DNA of 64,000 nt from Caldilineaceae bacterium (GTDB lineage Bacteria > Chloroflexota > Anaerolineae > Caldilineales > Caldilineaceae), in contig JAJDXQ010000005.1 of the NCBI GenBank assembly GCA_022823185.1, positions 50,822-114,821 of the forward strand. The letters are read 5' to 3'. The first letter of the stretch is position 1, and every line of letters begins with the position of its first letter. The position numbers and the translations under genes are program-made. Below are positions 28,264 to 37,635 of this stretch, piece by piece. The notes beneath the pieces were generated by a model. The model ran no database searches and was not told the origin of the DNA. It saw nothing but the letters and a program-made list of their open reading frames with translations.

Positions 28264-28728
28264 CTACTGGACTGTTCTCACGGGACTGCTTTCGGGGACA
28301 ACAAGCGGCAACAGAGGCGCCTGATTTCCGTCCTGCATACTCTGGATCTCCTCGGCCAGCTCGACAAAGCTGTCATAGCTACCGAAACGATACGTTGTTG
28401 GTTCGTCCTCCGAGATTGAGCTCCACTCGCTCATTCCAATCCCCGTCCGATAGGCTATAGGGCCGCTCGCTGACACCACTTCCACGATTCCCAGTCTGAT
28501 AAAGTCGAAGACCAATTCAGCGACAAGCTCAGGAGTAATGGTCTTGCCATGGTAGTCGCCCAACCTCTCTGCGATCTGAATGTGCGTTGCCCGAAATTCC
28601 CTGCCGCCGCACGCGTCTGCCATTTCTGCCATTGACGTAAGCGGCATCTGATAATGCGTGTACATCAAATCGATCAAACCGCTGCCTTTTAACTCCTTGG
28701 ACACACTCTTGATACTGTGTTTAGCCAT
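28264..28728 (-). CDS. Protein of unknown function, accessory pair member 2
   Basis: 154 residues, not recognised. GAGGAG lies upstream of the ATG. The first 100 residues look like an alpha/beta or helix-rich domain, with SGLIDLMYTHYQMPLTSM and TPELVAELVFDFIRLGIVEVV, perhaps a small winged-helix-type fold. The C-terminus is acidic, then rich in Pro and Val. It follows the gene at 28750-29199 by 21 bases, so the two form one operon. The DNA here is much poorer in G+C than the sugar genes on both sides, which suggests a separate origin. No function is proposed. Confidence 0.75.
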   Translation of the reverse strand: MAKHSIKSVSKELKGSGLIDLMYTHYQMPLTSMAEMADACGGREFRATHIQIAERLGDYHGKTITPELVAELVFDFIRLGIVEVVSASGPIAYRTGIGMSEWSSISEDEPTTYRFGSYDSFVELAEEIQSMQDGNQAPLLPLVVPESSPVRTVQ

Positions 28729-28749
28729 CCTCTTCTCCTCACGGCCATG

Positions 28750-29199
28750 TTACGCCTGTTGACTTCTTGCCGGACTGCTTCGGTACTCCAAGACCAGCGC
28801 ATAGACCGAGAATCTCAGAATGACACTGAACCAGTTCCATGTCAGTTCGACTATCTGTTCACGCTCCGCATCGGGAATTGAATCTATATCAAGAATCTGA
28901 CGGAATCTCCGTTCTGTATGCTCAAAACTGTCAATGAACCCTTCCAGAATGGCAAAAGCATCCACTCGGAATACTCGACTCTTCGCCAAGAACCCATCGA
29001 CGGACATCCATAGCTCATCACATCCCCTATGCCAGCGCCTGAATGGTTGCGAGCCTTCGTCAAAGTGCCGGGATGCCTCGTCTTTCAGAAGTTCGATCGC
29101 TGCGGTTGCATTATCAATCTGTTCTTCCGCGGTTGAAAATCTGAGTTGCTTAAAAAGAGAAAAACTGGATGCATCTAGGCTATCTTCATGGCTGGGCAA
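28750..29199 (-). CDS. Protein of unknown function, accessory pair member 1
   Basis: 149 residues, not recognised. It starts at TTG with AGAGG eight bases upstream. It appears almost all helical, with LFKQLRFSTAEEQIDNATAA, ILEGFIDSFEHTERRFRQIL and a C-terminal hydrophobic helix NWFSVILRFSVYALVLEY, so it may be a helical bundle or be weakly attached to a membrane. It is the first gene of a two-gene unit located between 83-base direct repeats derived from a permease gene. The line 28801-28860 has 26 G+C in 60 bases against 45 in 60 at 26701-26760. No function is proposed. Confidence 0.7.
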   Translation of the reverse strand: MPSHEDSLDASSFSLFKQLRFSTAEEQIDNATAAIELLKDEASRHFDEGSQPFRRWHRGCDELWMSVDGFLAKSRVFRVDAFAILEGFIDSFEHTERRFRQILDIDSIPDAEREQIVELTWNWFSVILRFSVYALVLEYRSSPARSQQA

Positions 29200-29678
29200 T
29201 TTTATGACCTCTGCGGGATGCTTGTCGAGCCCCTATCCACCCCGTGAAGCAGTCTGGTTACGGGATAGTATGGAGAAGCGGGCTGCAGGCCTCATTGGGA
29301 ACACCCAGAATCAGCCTTAAACTTGCGCCTGTTTTGCCACGCCCCGCTATCGTTGCCTCGCGGCATATGCGCGCCCCGGCCACCCCCTCGTAAGTTCGCC
29401 TCGCTCCGTTTGCGTACCCTGCATTCCCCTATAGGTGGCCCCCCCCAGCCCCTCCGCACCGAAACGCTCCTCCAATTCAGAGACGACAACACGTCCCTCG
29501 CACACAGTCCACTCCTGCCGTTGCGCCTAAGGCGCCGCCTCACCCCTAACCCCTGCAGTTCCCCCGCCGCGCTCCCAACAATCAAGGTCTAACCCTGTCA
29601 GATCGTCACACGCCTATAGCTGAAATTCAGACTCGACCTTGTACAAACAAACACTTGGTCTCAGCCTGAATTCACATA
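29200..29678. other. Intergenic region without a supported gene
   Basis: About 480 bases, C-rich on the plus strand with a run of eight C near 29440. It should contain the promoter for the two unknown genes, but I cannot point to one. The open frames here have composition-driven content and no family match. Confidence 0.5.
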
Positions 29679-29761
29679 GATAGGGCGACCACTCCGGTTC
29701 ATATAGCTAACCCTTCACCGCCCCAACCGTCAGACCTTCCAGAAAATACCTCTGCAGGAAA
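29679..29761. repeat. 83-bp direct repeat, copy B (3' end of the intact permease gene)
   Basis: The partner of 27598-27680. It covers 28 bases of flank and the last codons of the permease gene at 29707-30567, and differs from copy A at about five positions. The two copies enclose about 2.0 kb. Confidence 0.8.
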
Positions 29762-30567
29762 AGGAAAACGATCAGCAAGGGAACAACACTCAAAAATGCG
29801 GCTGCGGAGGTTATCCCGTAGTTGACCTGGAATTCGCTGCGCAGAAGCGCCAGGCCCAGGGGAAGCGTGTAGAGATCCTTGTCGTTGAGCACTACCAGGG
29901 GCCAGACCAGGTTGTTCCACTGTGAGGTGAAGACCACGATCGACAAGGTCGCCAGGGCCGGCGCCGACAGCGGCATGATGATACGCCAGAAGACGCCAAA
30001 GTCGGTGCAGCCGTCGATTCGGGCGGCGTGTTCGAGCTCCTCAGGAATCGTCTGCATGAATTGGCGCAACAGAAAGACGCCCAGAACATTCGCCAGTGCC
30101 GGTATGATGAGCCCGCCGTATGAATTCAGGAGTCCCAACCAATTGGTAATGAGAAACGCGGGGATCAGCAGCAAGGCGCCAGGAATCATGATCGTGGCCA
30201 GCATCAGTCCAAAAAGTACGTCCCGACCCCAAAACTCCTTCTTGGCAAATGCATAAGCCGCCAGCGCATCAATGAGCACCGTTCCTACTGTAACCAGAAC
30301 CGCAACGAGAATCGTGTTGAAGAACCATAGGCTGAAAGGCAATTCACTCAGAATGTATGTGTAATTGTCCCAAACAAACTGCTCCGGGATGATCTGCGGT
30401 GGAATCGAAATGAGTGTGTAGGTCTCTTTGAAAGAGGAGGAGAAGATGTAGAGGTAGGGGCCCAACATGATAATGACCAGTAACGCCAGGAGTACATAGA
30501 CGACCACTGCCTGGGGCAGTATACGCAGCCTCTTCCGCCAATCTCTCCTGAGGTCAATTGGGGTCAT
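29707..30567 (-). CDS. CUT1 sugar ABC transporter permease, MalG-type
   Basis: A 286-residue permease. About six hydrophobic helices are visible, the EAA loop is PEELEHAARIDGCTDFGVFW, and it ends RYFLEGLTVGAVKG. Start at 30567 is preferred because AAGGA lies nine bases upstream, whereas the ATG at 30576 directly abuts that site. It belongs with the permease at 30622 and the binding protein at 31655. Its 3' end is duplicated at 27598-27680. Confidence 0.93.
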   Translation of the reverse strand: MTPIDLRRDWRKRLRILPQAVVVYVLLALLVIIMLGPYLYIFSSSFKETYTLISIPPQIIPEQFVWDNYTYILSELPFSLWFFNTILVAVLVTVGTVLIDALAAYAFAKKEFWGRDVLFGLMLATIMIPGALLLIPAFLITNWLGLLNSYGGLIIPALANVLGVFLLRQFMQTIPEELEHAARIDGCTDFGVFWRIIMPLSAPALATLSIVVFTSQWNNLVWPLVVLNDKDLYTLPLGLALLRSEFQVNYGITSAAAFLSVVPLLIVFLFLQRYFLEGLTVGAVKG

Positions 30568-30621
30568 GTAGCCCATCCTTCGCTGTGACGCTTCCCCGAT
30601 TCCCGAATCCCGGCCTTGACG

Positions 30622-31548
30622 TCATCGTTCACCCAAAACCTTCATCTGCACATATGAGATCGGCATGATAATGAGCAGCAGCACAACTCCCATCGCCGCC
30701 GCCATTCCCACCTGCCCGTATCGAAACGCATGGTTGTAAATGTACCAGACGATTGTCGCGGTCGCGTGTACGGGACCGCCGTTCGTCAGCACAAATACGG
30801 TGTCAAACAACTGGAACGCCCAAATCGTGCCCATCACCACTGAGAACAGGATAACCGGCCGCATCAAGGGAATGGTCACGCGGGTCGCCACCTGCCAGGC
30901 ATTGGCGCCATCGATCCGGGCCGCCTCGTGCAGCTCTTCCGGGACACCCAACATCGCCGCCAAAAAGAGTATGATGTGAAAGCCTATCCCCCTCCACCAC
31001 TCAACCAGCAGAATCCCGTAAAGCGCCCAATCAGGATCGGACAGCCAGTAGATCTCCGGCACGCCCACCAGGCCAAGCAGATAGGTCAATACGCCATACC
31101 GAGGCGCCAGTATGTAACTCCAGATCTGGGCCGTGGCCGCCGCCGAAGCCAGCAGAGGGAAGAAAACCACCGCACGATAAAAGTCCTTGAACCGGACGAG
31201 TTTGTTTCCGATCAGGAAGGCCAGCGCCAGCGCAGTAACTACCGCGATTGGCACAACCGAAACCGTATACTGAAGCGAGTTCAGAAACACCTTGAGCGTT
31301 ATAGAGTCGGTCGTGAGGCTCACATAGTTCTGATACCCAACAAACGGCTTGACCTGGTCCACAAGGTCTCCCCGCAACAGGGAAAGCCAGAGAGCCCAGA
31401 AAAACGGCCCAATGTTGAATACGGCAAAGAGGACCATGAATGGCAGGATAAAGGCATAGGCATTCAGGTTTCGCCGCACGGCGGCGCGTCCCCAAAAGGG
31501 CCCGCTTTGCCCCTGTGTCGTCTGTGAGGCTCCTGAACTCGCAGTCAT
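30622..31548 (-). CDS. CUT1 sugar ABC transporter permease, MalF/UgpA-type
   Basis: A 308-residue partner permease with the long N-terminal arm (NLNAYAFILPFMVLFAVFNI), GPFFWALWLSLLRGDL, and an EAA loop PEELHEAARIDGANAWQVA. It follows the binding-protein gene by 106 bases and precedes the second permease by about 50 bases. Together they form the second importer of this minus-strand cluster; an ATPase gene is missing, as in the first. Confidence 0.92.
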   Translation of the reverse strand: MTASSGASQTTQGQSGPFWGRAAVRRNLNAYAFILPFMVLFAVFNIGPFFWALWLSLLRGDLVDQVKPFVGYQNYVSLTTDSITLKVFLNSLQYTVSVVPIAVVTALALAFLIGNKLVRFKDFYRAVVFFPLLASAAATAQIWSYILAPRYGVLTYLLGLVGVPEIYWLSDPDWALYGILLVEWWRGIGFHIILFLAAMLGVPEELHEAARIDGANAWQVATRVTIPLMRPVILFSVVMGTIWAFQLFDTVFVLTNGGPVHATATIVWYIYNHAFRYGQVGMAAAMGVVLLLIIMPISYVQMKVLGER

Positions 31549-31606
31549 CTCATTACCGTTCCCCTGCTGAGCGAATCGGGCCGCGGTTGGAGGGATGTTC
31601 CAGGTA

Positions 31607-31639
31607 CGGGCGACCGGGCCATATGAGCGCGGCCGCCCG
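31607..31639 (-). promoter_or_regulatory. Imperfect intercistronic hairpin after the sugar-binding-protein gene
   Basis: CGGGCG-A-CCG pairs with CGG-C-CGCCCG (9 pairs, one A/C mismatch) around a 13-base loop, in the gap between binding-protein and permease genes. Weaker than the three other hairpins found at the same operon position. Confidence 0.4.
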
Positions 31640-31654
31640 TTTGGAATCCAACGA

Positions 31655-32995
31655 CTACGCCCCTTCTTCTTCTCTGAGCATATCGTTGACCTGTTCCACC
31701 ATATCCTCTACCGCCTCTTCGACCGTGCGCTGTCCAAGAACGAACGACTCGATCGACGTGCCCTCGATATCCCAGAACTTGAAGATCCAGCCGCGGTACG
31801 GCCAGAAGAAGGTGTATTCAAGTGTCGTCTGGGCCACTGTCAAGACTTCATCGTCAGGATAGAAGTTCACGTGGGGCGACACGCTCATGAACCCAAGGCA
31901 CCCGATCCATGATGTCAGCAGATCAGGCGAAACGAGCGTCTCGACCACCGTCCAGGATTCGTCGGGATAGGCCGTCTTCGCCGCGATCGCCAGCATGCCG
32001 ACACCGCCGTAGCAGGCGCGCCCACGTGCCCCCTCCGCTGGGCCGGTAGCCATTCGCGCCGCGCCGAGCCTGAAGTCAGGCTTCTCGCTGCGCACCGAGT
32101 TGGCGAAGACGTTCTGCGCCGTGATCATGCCCACTTTGTTGTCGCGGAAGTAGCCGCCGACTCCCGGTTCCTGCCCTGAGATCGCGCCCGGCATCGCCAC
32201 TTCGAGGTCGTGGAAAAGCGAATTGAAGAAGTGCCAGCCTTCGTACGCCTCCTCTGAATTGACGATGCACTCGGTCAGGTCATCGTTGAACCAGTGCCCG
32301 CCAAACCGCCGCGGCCACTGACCGTTTTCGTGCCACCCTTTCGGATGTGTGGCAAAGCCGTAGACATCTTCCTCAAGCGCGGTGATGTCCTGCGCGATGC
32401 TCACAAAATCATCAACCGTTTCAGGCGGGGTATCGGGGTCGTGCCCCGCCTGTTCGAACAGGTCCTTGTTCCAGAACAGGTTTGAACCGCCGATAATCCA
32501 GGGAAGCGAGTAGGTCGTCCCATCATACGTGCCCGGCCCCCACGCCCGTTCGTAGAAAAAGGTGCGCTCGAACCCACTTGATGCAATCATGTCATCCAAC
32601 GGCATGATATGGCCCGCATTCACAAAGCGTGGGAACGATTCCGTCTGGTAGCTCACATCCGGCCCTTGATCCGCGGCAAACGCGGCCGTGAACTTCTCGT
32701 TGTACTGGCCCCAGGGAACCTCGCTGAAATCAACGCTGATCTCCGGGTGCATCTCTTCAAGTACGTCGATGGTCGGCTGGGCGCACAGTTTTGTTTCGTC
32801 GCCTGCCGCCTTGTGCGGCCCCTTCCACATCGTCAGCGTTACGACCTCCATCGCCGGCGCATCGCCTCCCTCGTCCGTCGCGCCAGGAACGGCCGGCGCG
32901 CACGCCGCCATGCCCGCCCCCAGCGTCGCCGCTCCAGCCACTGTCGCTGTTCGAACCAGAAAACTGCGTCTGGACAACCCGGTACCGGTAGCCAT
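31655..32995 (-). CDS. Sugar ABC transporter substrate-binding lipoprotein (SBP family 1), Tat-type signal
   Basis: A 446-residue extracellular sugar-binding protein. Its signal has the twin-arginine motif SRRSFLV and a lipobox MAAC, so it is likely a Tat-exported lipoprotein. The mature part includes EVVTLTMWKGPHKAAG, SVDFSEVPWGQYNEKFTAAF, SYQTESFPRFVNAGHIMPL and SLPWIIGGSNLFWNKDLF, all SBP_bac_1-type. GGAGGAG precedes the ATG. It is the first gene of the second importer in this cluster and follows the aminotransferase gene by 100 bases. Confidence 0.93.
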   Translation of the reverse strand: MATGTGLSRRSFLVRTATVAGAATLGAGMAACAPAVPGATDEGGDAPAMEVVTLTMWKGPHKAAGDETKLCAQPTIDVLEEMHPEISVDFSEVPWGQYNEKFTAAFAADQGPDVSYQTESFPRFVNAGHIMPLDDMIASSGFERTFFYERAWGPGTYDGTTYSLPWIIGGSNLFWNKDLFEQAGHDPDTPPETVDDFVSIAQDITALEEDVYGFATHPKGWHENGQWPRRFGGHWFNDDLTECIVNSEEAYEGWHFFNSLFHDLEVAMPGAISGQEPGVGGYFRDNKVGMITAQNVFANSVRSEKPDFRLGAARMATGPAEGARGRACYGGVGMLAIAAKTAYPDESWTVVETLVSPDLLTSWIGCLGFMSVSPHVNFYPDDEVLTVAQTTLEYTFFWPYRGWIFKFWDIEGTSIESFVLGQRTVEEAVEDMVEQVNDMLREEEGA

Positions 32996-33095
32996 GGTAT
33001 CTCCTCCTTGGCTTCTGTGTGGGCAGCGCTGGCGCGCCGCCTTTCCCGATCCAACGATGCAACGTGAAAAAACCTGGTTGGCAATCCAAAACAGA

Positions 33096-34373
33096 CTATC
33101 CGAGCTCTTCCAGTACCTTATTCAAGCCTTCGACCGTCTCCTCCACATCTTCATTGGTCAAGAGCGGACTCACGTTCAAATGCACTGCACGTCCCAGCAG
33201 GTCCAGGCTCCGCGGACACATGTCCTGCCGGTACTCTATCTCTCTCTTTGCCCAGCGCCACGGGCCGCCTCCTTCCGCCCACACGCGCTGATTCATGATC
33301 GGAACCCAGTGCGCATAGACGTGATAGTCGATCTCATCAGGCGAGTACAGCGTCCCCGCGCCGATATTCTCCGCCCGCAGAGCCTCCGCCGCCGACGCGG
33401 CCTTTTCCGCGCTGTCCATGAAGAATACTGTGCAGATCGCAGTGTCACCCTCCGCATCGGCCATCTCGCGAAAACGGATGCCCTTGCGGTTTGTCACATC
33501 TTCAATGCCCGCCTTAATCATCTTCTTACGCTGGCGCATGTCCTCAATCAGCCCATCCAGCCGCGCAAGCTGCGGCAACGCGACCGCGGCCAGCAGCTCC
33601 GGCATCCGGTAATTGACACCGCACAGCAGTTCATCCACCCCGTACTTCAACTGCAGCGCGCCGATCACGTCGTGATACATGTTCGTGCGTTTCCAGACCG
33701 ACTCATCACTTGTAACCACCATCCCGCCCTCGCCGGACGTAATGATCTTGTTGAATTGGAGGCTGAAACAGCCGACGTCGCCGAACGAGCCCAGCGGCTT
33801 GCCCTGATAGCTGCCACCGTTCGCCTGCGCCACGTCCTCAATCACTTTGAGGCCGTGCTCCCTGGCCAGCGCCATCAGGGCATCCATCCGGCACGGCGCG
33901 CCGCGCATGTGCACCGGCATGATCGCCTTCGTATATGGCGTAATCTTCCGCTCCACATCCTCCGGATCCAGCAGAAGCGTCCCGTCCACCTCCGCCACCA
34001 CAGGTATGCCCCCAGCCGCCACAACCGCCGACGCTGACGCAATCCACGTGTAGGCCGGAACAATCACTTCATCCCCCGGCCCGATACCAATCCCGTGCAG
34101 ACCGCACACCAGAGACGCCGTGCCCGACGTCACTGCGACCGCGTAATCGGTTCCTTTCTTCGCCGCAAACGCCGCCTCCAGCTGGCTGGCCTTGGACGCC
34201 GTCTCGCCCGGCCCGTAATAGCGAAACAGGCGCTTCGCCCTTAGAACCTCAAGAACTCCCGCCTCTTCCTCCTCAGCAACCGCCATCCCCCCTGGATACA
34301 TCGGCGGATCAGGCTTCTGCTTCGCCGGCGCGCCGCCCTGTATCGCCAGCCTCTGACTATCCACTTGCGTCAT
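33096..34373 (-). CDS. DegT/DnrJ/EryC1/StrS family PLP aminotransferase
   Basis: A 425-residue aminotransferase of the sugar type. It would convert a keto-sugar to an amino-sugar, or act as a PLP-dependent dehydratase. The PLP-binding Lys209 lies in SLQFNKIITSGEGG; VTSGTASLVCGL, PGDEVIVPAYTWIASASA, VIEDVAQANGG and the LFRYYGPGE stretch follow the family order. The start at ATG 34373 is preferred to the TTG three bases upstream. Found between a sulfatase gene and a sugar importer, it probably handles a keto or amino sugar from the same substrate; an N-glycan or antibiotic sugar role is less likely here. Confidence 0.9.
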   Translation of the reverse strand: MTQVDSQRLAIQGGAPAKQKPDPPMYPGGMAVAEEEEAGVLEVLRAKRLFRYYGPGETASKASQLEAAFAAKKGTDYAVAVTSGTASLVCGLHGIGIGPGDEVIVPAYTWIASASAVVAAGGIPVVAEVDGTLLLDPEDVERKITPYTKAIMPVHMRGAPCRMDALMALAREHGLKVIEDVAQANGGSYQGKPLGSFGDVGCFSLQFNKIITSGEGGMVVTSDESVWKRTNMYHDVIGALQLKYGVDELLCGVNYRMPELLAAVALPQLARLDGLIEDMRQRKKMIKAGIEDVTNRKGIRFREMADAEGDTAICTVFFMDSAEKAASAAEALRAENIGAGTLYSPDEIDYHVYAHWVPIMNQRVWAEGGGPWRWAKREIEYRQDMCPRSLDLLGRAVHLNVSPLLTNEDVEETVEGLNKVLEELG

Positions 34374-34581
34374 CAATCCTCTCCCCCCATCCTCTCATTG
34401 AAAACCTTCCCGTTCCACGTCCCTCTACCCATTCGAATCATCTTCGCCAGCTAGAATCCCCTTCCTCTACCGACCCCCAAAGTTCTAACCACGGGCCATT
34501 TACGACTGCAGTTCCGCCCACTCTGTGGACCGAAAACTCAATCAGTTCTACTAGACTTTGGGACTTGCATTGACCGGCGAC

Positions 34582-36405
34582 TCAACCAGCCAGCTTTTCC
34601 ACGTATACGTAATATGCGCCCAGCTCCTCCCCGTCCGCCAATGCAAACCACGTCTGCAGATGAGTCTGGCCCGCAGCCAGTGAAAAAGTGAAACATACCT
34701 CCACTTCATCGCCCGCCAACTCCTTGCCGGCCTCCTGATCCCCAACCGTAATACGGGCCCTGGACACCTGCAATGCAACGCCGCCTCCCCAGTCGATCCG
34801 CTCCTTAAGGGGCAGCGGCCTGCCGGCGCCGTCAGCCTCCAGCCCGATTGCAATGTCGCGGAACGACTTCGGGGCGCCGCCATCCAGGCCGGCCCCAATC
34901 GCCGCCCCCTCCTCCTCGGGCCACCGCCGCAACATGAACTGGTACCGTCCCGCCTCGACGATCTCCACCTCCCAATGGCCGTTGCAGATTAGTCCCTGTC
35001 TCACGAGACTCTGGTTCCACGCGCACTCGCAGTCTTCATTGCGCCAGTCATGCGTATTCAACCGCAGCCTCTCCGCGCCCTGCCCTCCAATCGCGATTGG
35101 AATATCCTCATCAAACTGCCGCGAAACCTTCCGCCACCAATCCTCGTATGCCAGGCGCAAATGAGCCACAACCTCAGGATGGTCGCCGGCAACATCATCC
35201 CGCTGCTCAGGATCTTCCTTGATCGCGTAGAGCGCCCTCCTATTCACCAGCCGCCAGCTGCCGGTCATCACCGCGCTTTTGCGCCACTTGACCGGATAAG
35301 TCAGCCGCTGCGAATCCGTGACCAGCGCCCGATCCGGCCAGTCGATCTCCCCTTGCCCGTCCGGCAGGAGCAGCCCTGCCAGGCTGCGCCCGTCGAAACT
35401 GTTACTGGTTTCACTCTCCAGGCCGCACATCTCGATCAGAGTCGGCAGAATGTCGACGTTTGCCGTGAGCGCCTCCACATCCCGCCCAGAGTCGATCCCG
35501 CCCGCAGGCCAGTGAATAAAGAAGGGCACCCGGTGGCCGCCGTCGTACTCCGAACCCTTCTGCCCGCGCATTCCGGCGTTATGCCCGCTGACAACATACT
35601 GGTCCGCGTCCACCTCCACACCGCCTGAAGAACCGTTATCGGTCATAAATATGAAGATCGTGTTTTCCGCCAGCCCGAGTTCGGCTAATCTCTGCCGTAG
35701 ACCGCCCACGTTTTCGTCTATATTCGCCAGCATCCCGTAAAACTTGGCGCGCTCCTCGTGCGGCGTTACGGCCAGATAGGGATCACTGTACGCGGGGTCC
35801 ACAAGGTGGGGCGAATGGGGGGCATTGGTCGGAATGTAACAAAAAAACGGTTTCGACCGGTTCCGCTCGATAAATTGCAACGCCTCCTGAAACCAGATGT
35901 CCGTGCAATACCCCTCATACCGGGTGTGACTCTCACCGTCCCAGTAACTGTCGTCGAAGTAGTTGTTGCCCCAATAGTCCGGCGTCTGACCTATACCCCC
36001 GCCACCGTGGACCACTACCGTATCGAATCCGCGGTCCTGGGGCCGGTACGGCGCATTGTCACCCAGGTGCCACTTCCCGAAGATACCCGTCGCGTACCCG
36101 CTGCGGCCAAAATAGTCCGCCATGCTGACCTCATCAGACCGCAGCAGAGACCGTCCGCCTATCGTGTGCCACACGCCGGTGCTATTGGCATAGTGGCCGG
36201 TAAGAAGTCCAGCCCGAGTCGGCGCGCAGGTGGGCCCCACGTGGTAATCCGTGAGTCGGACGCTTTCCCCGTGCAAGGCATCGAGATGCGGAGTCTTTAC
36301 GACCGGGTTTCCGTGGCAGGACAGGTCCCCGTAACCTTGATCGTCGGTCAGGACAAAGACCACGTTGGGACGAGCAGCCGGCGTTCTACTTTCCTCTACA
36401 GCCAT
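34582..36405 (-). CDS. Arylsulfatase (formylglycine-dependent)
   Basis: A 607-residue sulfatase. The N-terminal metal site is VLTDDQGYGD (Asp21-Asp22), and the modification motif is Cys60-A-P-T-Arg64 in PTCAPTRAGLLTGH, so a formylglycine-generating enzyme is needed. KWHLGDN, TNAPHSPH and FMTDNGSSGG give further catalytic residues. About 120 C-terminal residues form a beta-rich extension beyond the standard sulfatase fold. No Sec signal is visible, so it may act in the cytoplasm after import of a sulfated sugar. Its ATG lies inside the end of the upstream PhyH-like gene (10-base overlap), which suggests coupling. Confidence 0.92.
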   Translation of the reverse strand: MAVEESRTPAARPNVVFVLTDDQGYGDLSCHGNPVVKTPHLDALHGESVRLTDYHVGPTCAPTRAGLLTGHYANSTGVWHTIGGRSLLRSDEVSMADYFGRSGYATGIFGKWHLGDNAPYRPQDRGFDTVVVHGGGGIGQTPDYWGNNYFDDSYWDGESHTRYEGYCTDIWFQEALQFIERNRSKPFFCYIPTNAPHSPHLVDPAYSDPYLAVTPHEERAKFYGMLANIDENVGGLRQRLAELGLAENTIFIFMTDNGSSGGVEVDADQYVVSGHNAGMRGQKGSEYDGGHRVPFFIHWPAGGIDSGRDVEALTANVDILPTLIEMCGLESETSNSFDGRSLAGLLLPDGQGEIDWPDRALVTDSQRLTYPVKWRKSAVMTGSWRLVNRRALYAIKEDPEQRDDVAGDHPEVVAHLRLAYEDWWRKVSRQFDEDIPIAIGGQGAERLRLNTHDWRNEDCECAWNQSLVRQGLICNGHWEVEIVEAGRYQFMLRRWPEEEGAAIGAGLDGGAPKSFRDIAIGLEADGAGRPLPLKERIDWGGGVALQVSRARITVGDQEAGKELAGDEVEVCFTFSLAAGQTHLQTWFALADGEELGAYYVYVEKLAG

Positions 36406-37154
36406 GGTGTCCGCAGTTGGCCGAAATTCTGCTCCTCATCCTTCCCGCGTACAAGAACCGGCTTCCAGCGCCCGTCCAGGGAGTTGTCCTCCGCCTGCCG
36501 CACCCACGTGGGAACGTAGCGCAACGTCAAACCGCAGCGCCGCCTGTCCGACCGGTTCGGGAGACTGCCATGTATCAGCGTACCGTCATGTATCGAAATC
36601 TGTCCTGCCTTCAGGGGCAGATCGACCGCGCCGGCCGCGTCCTCCGCGGTAACATGAACCTCTTGATTGATGCTGAGCAGATTGCCTGCCTGCTCCGCCT
36701 TGCCGTGCTCCACCACTCCCGATACGTGTGTCCCTGGAACCACCTGCATGCAGCCATTCTCCGCGTCACTGTCGTCAACCGCGTACCATGCAGTAATCGC
36801 CAGCGGCGGCTCCAGCCCCCAGAAAGTCACGTCCTGGTGCCATGCAACAAAGGCCTCCGCATCCTCGCCCTCGCCGTATTTGTTAAAGAAGTGGGTCGCC
36901 AGCAGCAGCACATTGGGCCCGATCAGCGCCTCGACCGCATCCAGGATCGTGGGATGGGAGGCAAGTTCCCATATGAACCTTTCCTCAAAGTGGTAGTCGA
37001 TCAGTCCTATCTGCGCCGTTTCTTTCCCAACCCTTGCCTCCAGATCGTCGAAGGCATTCCGGTATTCCTCTACCTTGTCTCCATCAATCACATCAACGGC
37101 CCCAATGTACCCATCGCGCCGGTACGCCTCTACCTCAGCCGTGGACAGCACCAT
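36396..37154 (-). CDS. Phytanoyl-CoA dioxygenase (PhyH)-like oxygenase
   Basis: A 252-residue Fe(II)/2-oxoglutarate oxygenase. The HxD iron motif is in AWHQDVTFWG; the distal His is in THIHG-like TLIHGSLPNRSD, followed by the 2-oxoglutarate-binding arginine in RRRCGLTLRY; GCMQVVPGTHVSG is the family strand between them. It begins the minus-strand cluster and overlaps the arylsulfatase gene by 10 bases. It is smaller than the other PhyH-like protein (312 residues) and only distantly similar. The pairing with a sulfatase suggests oxidation of a sulfated or alkyl-sulfate substrate, but the true substrate is unknown. Confidence 0.87.
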   Translation of the reverse strand: MVLSTAEVEAYRRDGYIGAVDVIDGDKVEEYRNAFDDLEARVGKETAQIGLIDYHFEERFIWELASHPTILDAVEALIGPNVLLLATHFFNKYGEGEDAEAFVAWHQDVTFWGLEPPLAITAWYAVDDSDAENGCMQVVPGTHVSGVVEHGKAEQAGNLLSINQEVHVTAEDAAGAVDLPLKAGQISIHDGTLIHGSLPNRSDRRRCGLTLRYVPTWVRQAEDNSLDGRWKPVLVRGKDEEQNFGQLRTPWL

Positions 37155-37511
37155 GTTCCCCTCCAGTTCGAAAATGAAGATTACAATTGCTCGTGAGCAT
37201 AACGCCTGTAAGCTCTGAACGCAAGCAAAAAGAACGGGCCCCCACGCCCGCCCGGCCTGCGCAGCCCCAATCGTCCTCCGCTCACCCTATCCCGGAGCCC
37301 TATTCCATAGCCACCGTTTACCCGCTGCAGTTCAGACCCCTCCCATTCTCCCCCTTGTGGTCGCTCCCCTTCGAAACCTCTATCCTCCCCCAAACACTCC
37401 GCCAATCGCAATTCCCTCCTCGTCGCGAAATTGCGCGCCCCTGCGCGGACAGAAAGACTCTCTCCGCCCTTCACCGCACCCCGCCTCGTCCCCCGCGAAT
37501 CTGCGGCCTTG

Positions 37512-37580
37512 TCCTTCTCCGCGTCCCTCCGCGTCCCTCTGTGGATCAACGCCCTCGACCTTCTCCGCGTCCCTCCGTGG
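37512..37580. repeat. Dispersed short-period repeat, unit CCACGGAGGGACGCGGAG
   Basis: On the minus strand, about 11-base units of the type CCACGGAGGGA and CGCGGAGAAGG are repeated several times between 37512 and 37580. The same unit occurs at 62571-62642 and in short form at 47838-47860, always between genes. Confidence 0.55.
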
Positions 37581-37635
37581 ACAGTCGACGGGTCGCGCAG
37601 TCCATGGTCGAAGTCGTGCAATGCCTCCCGCATTG

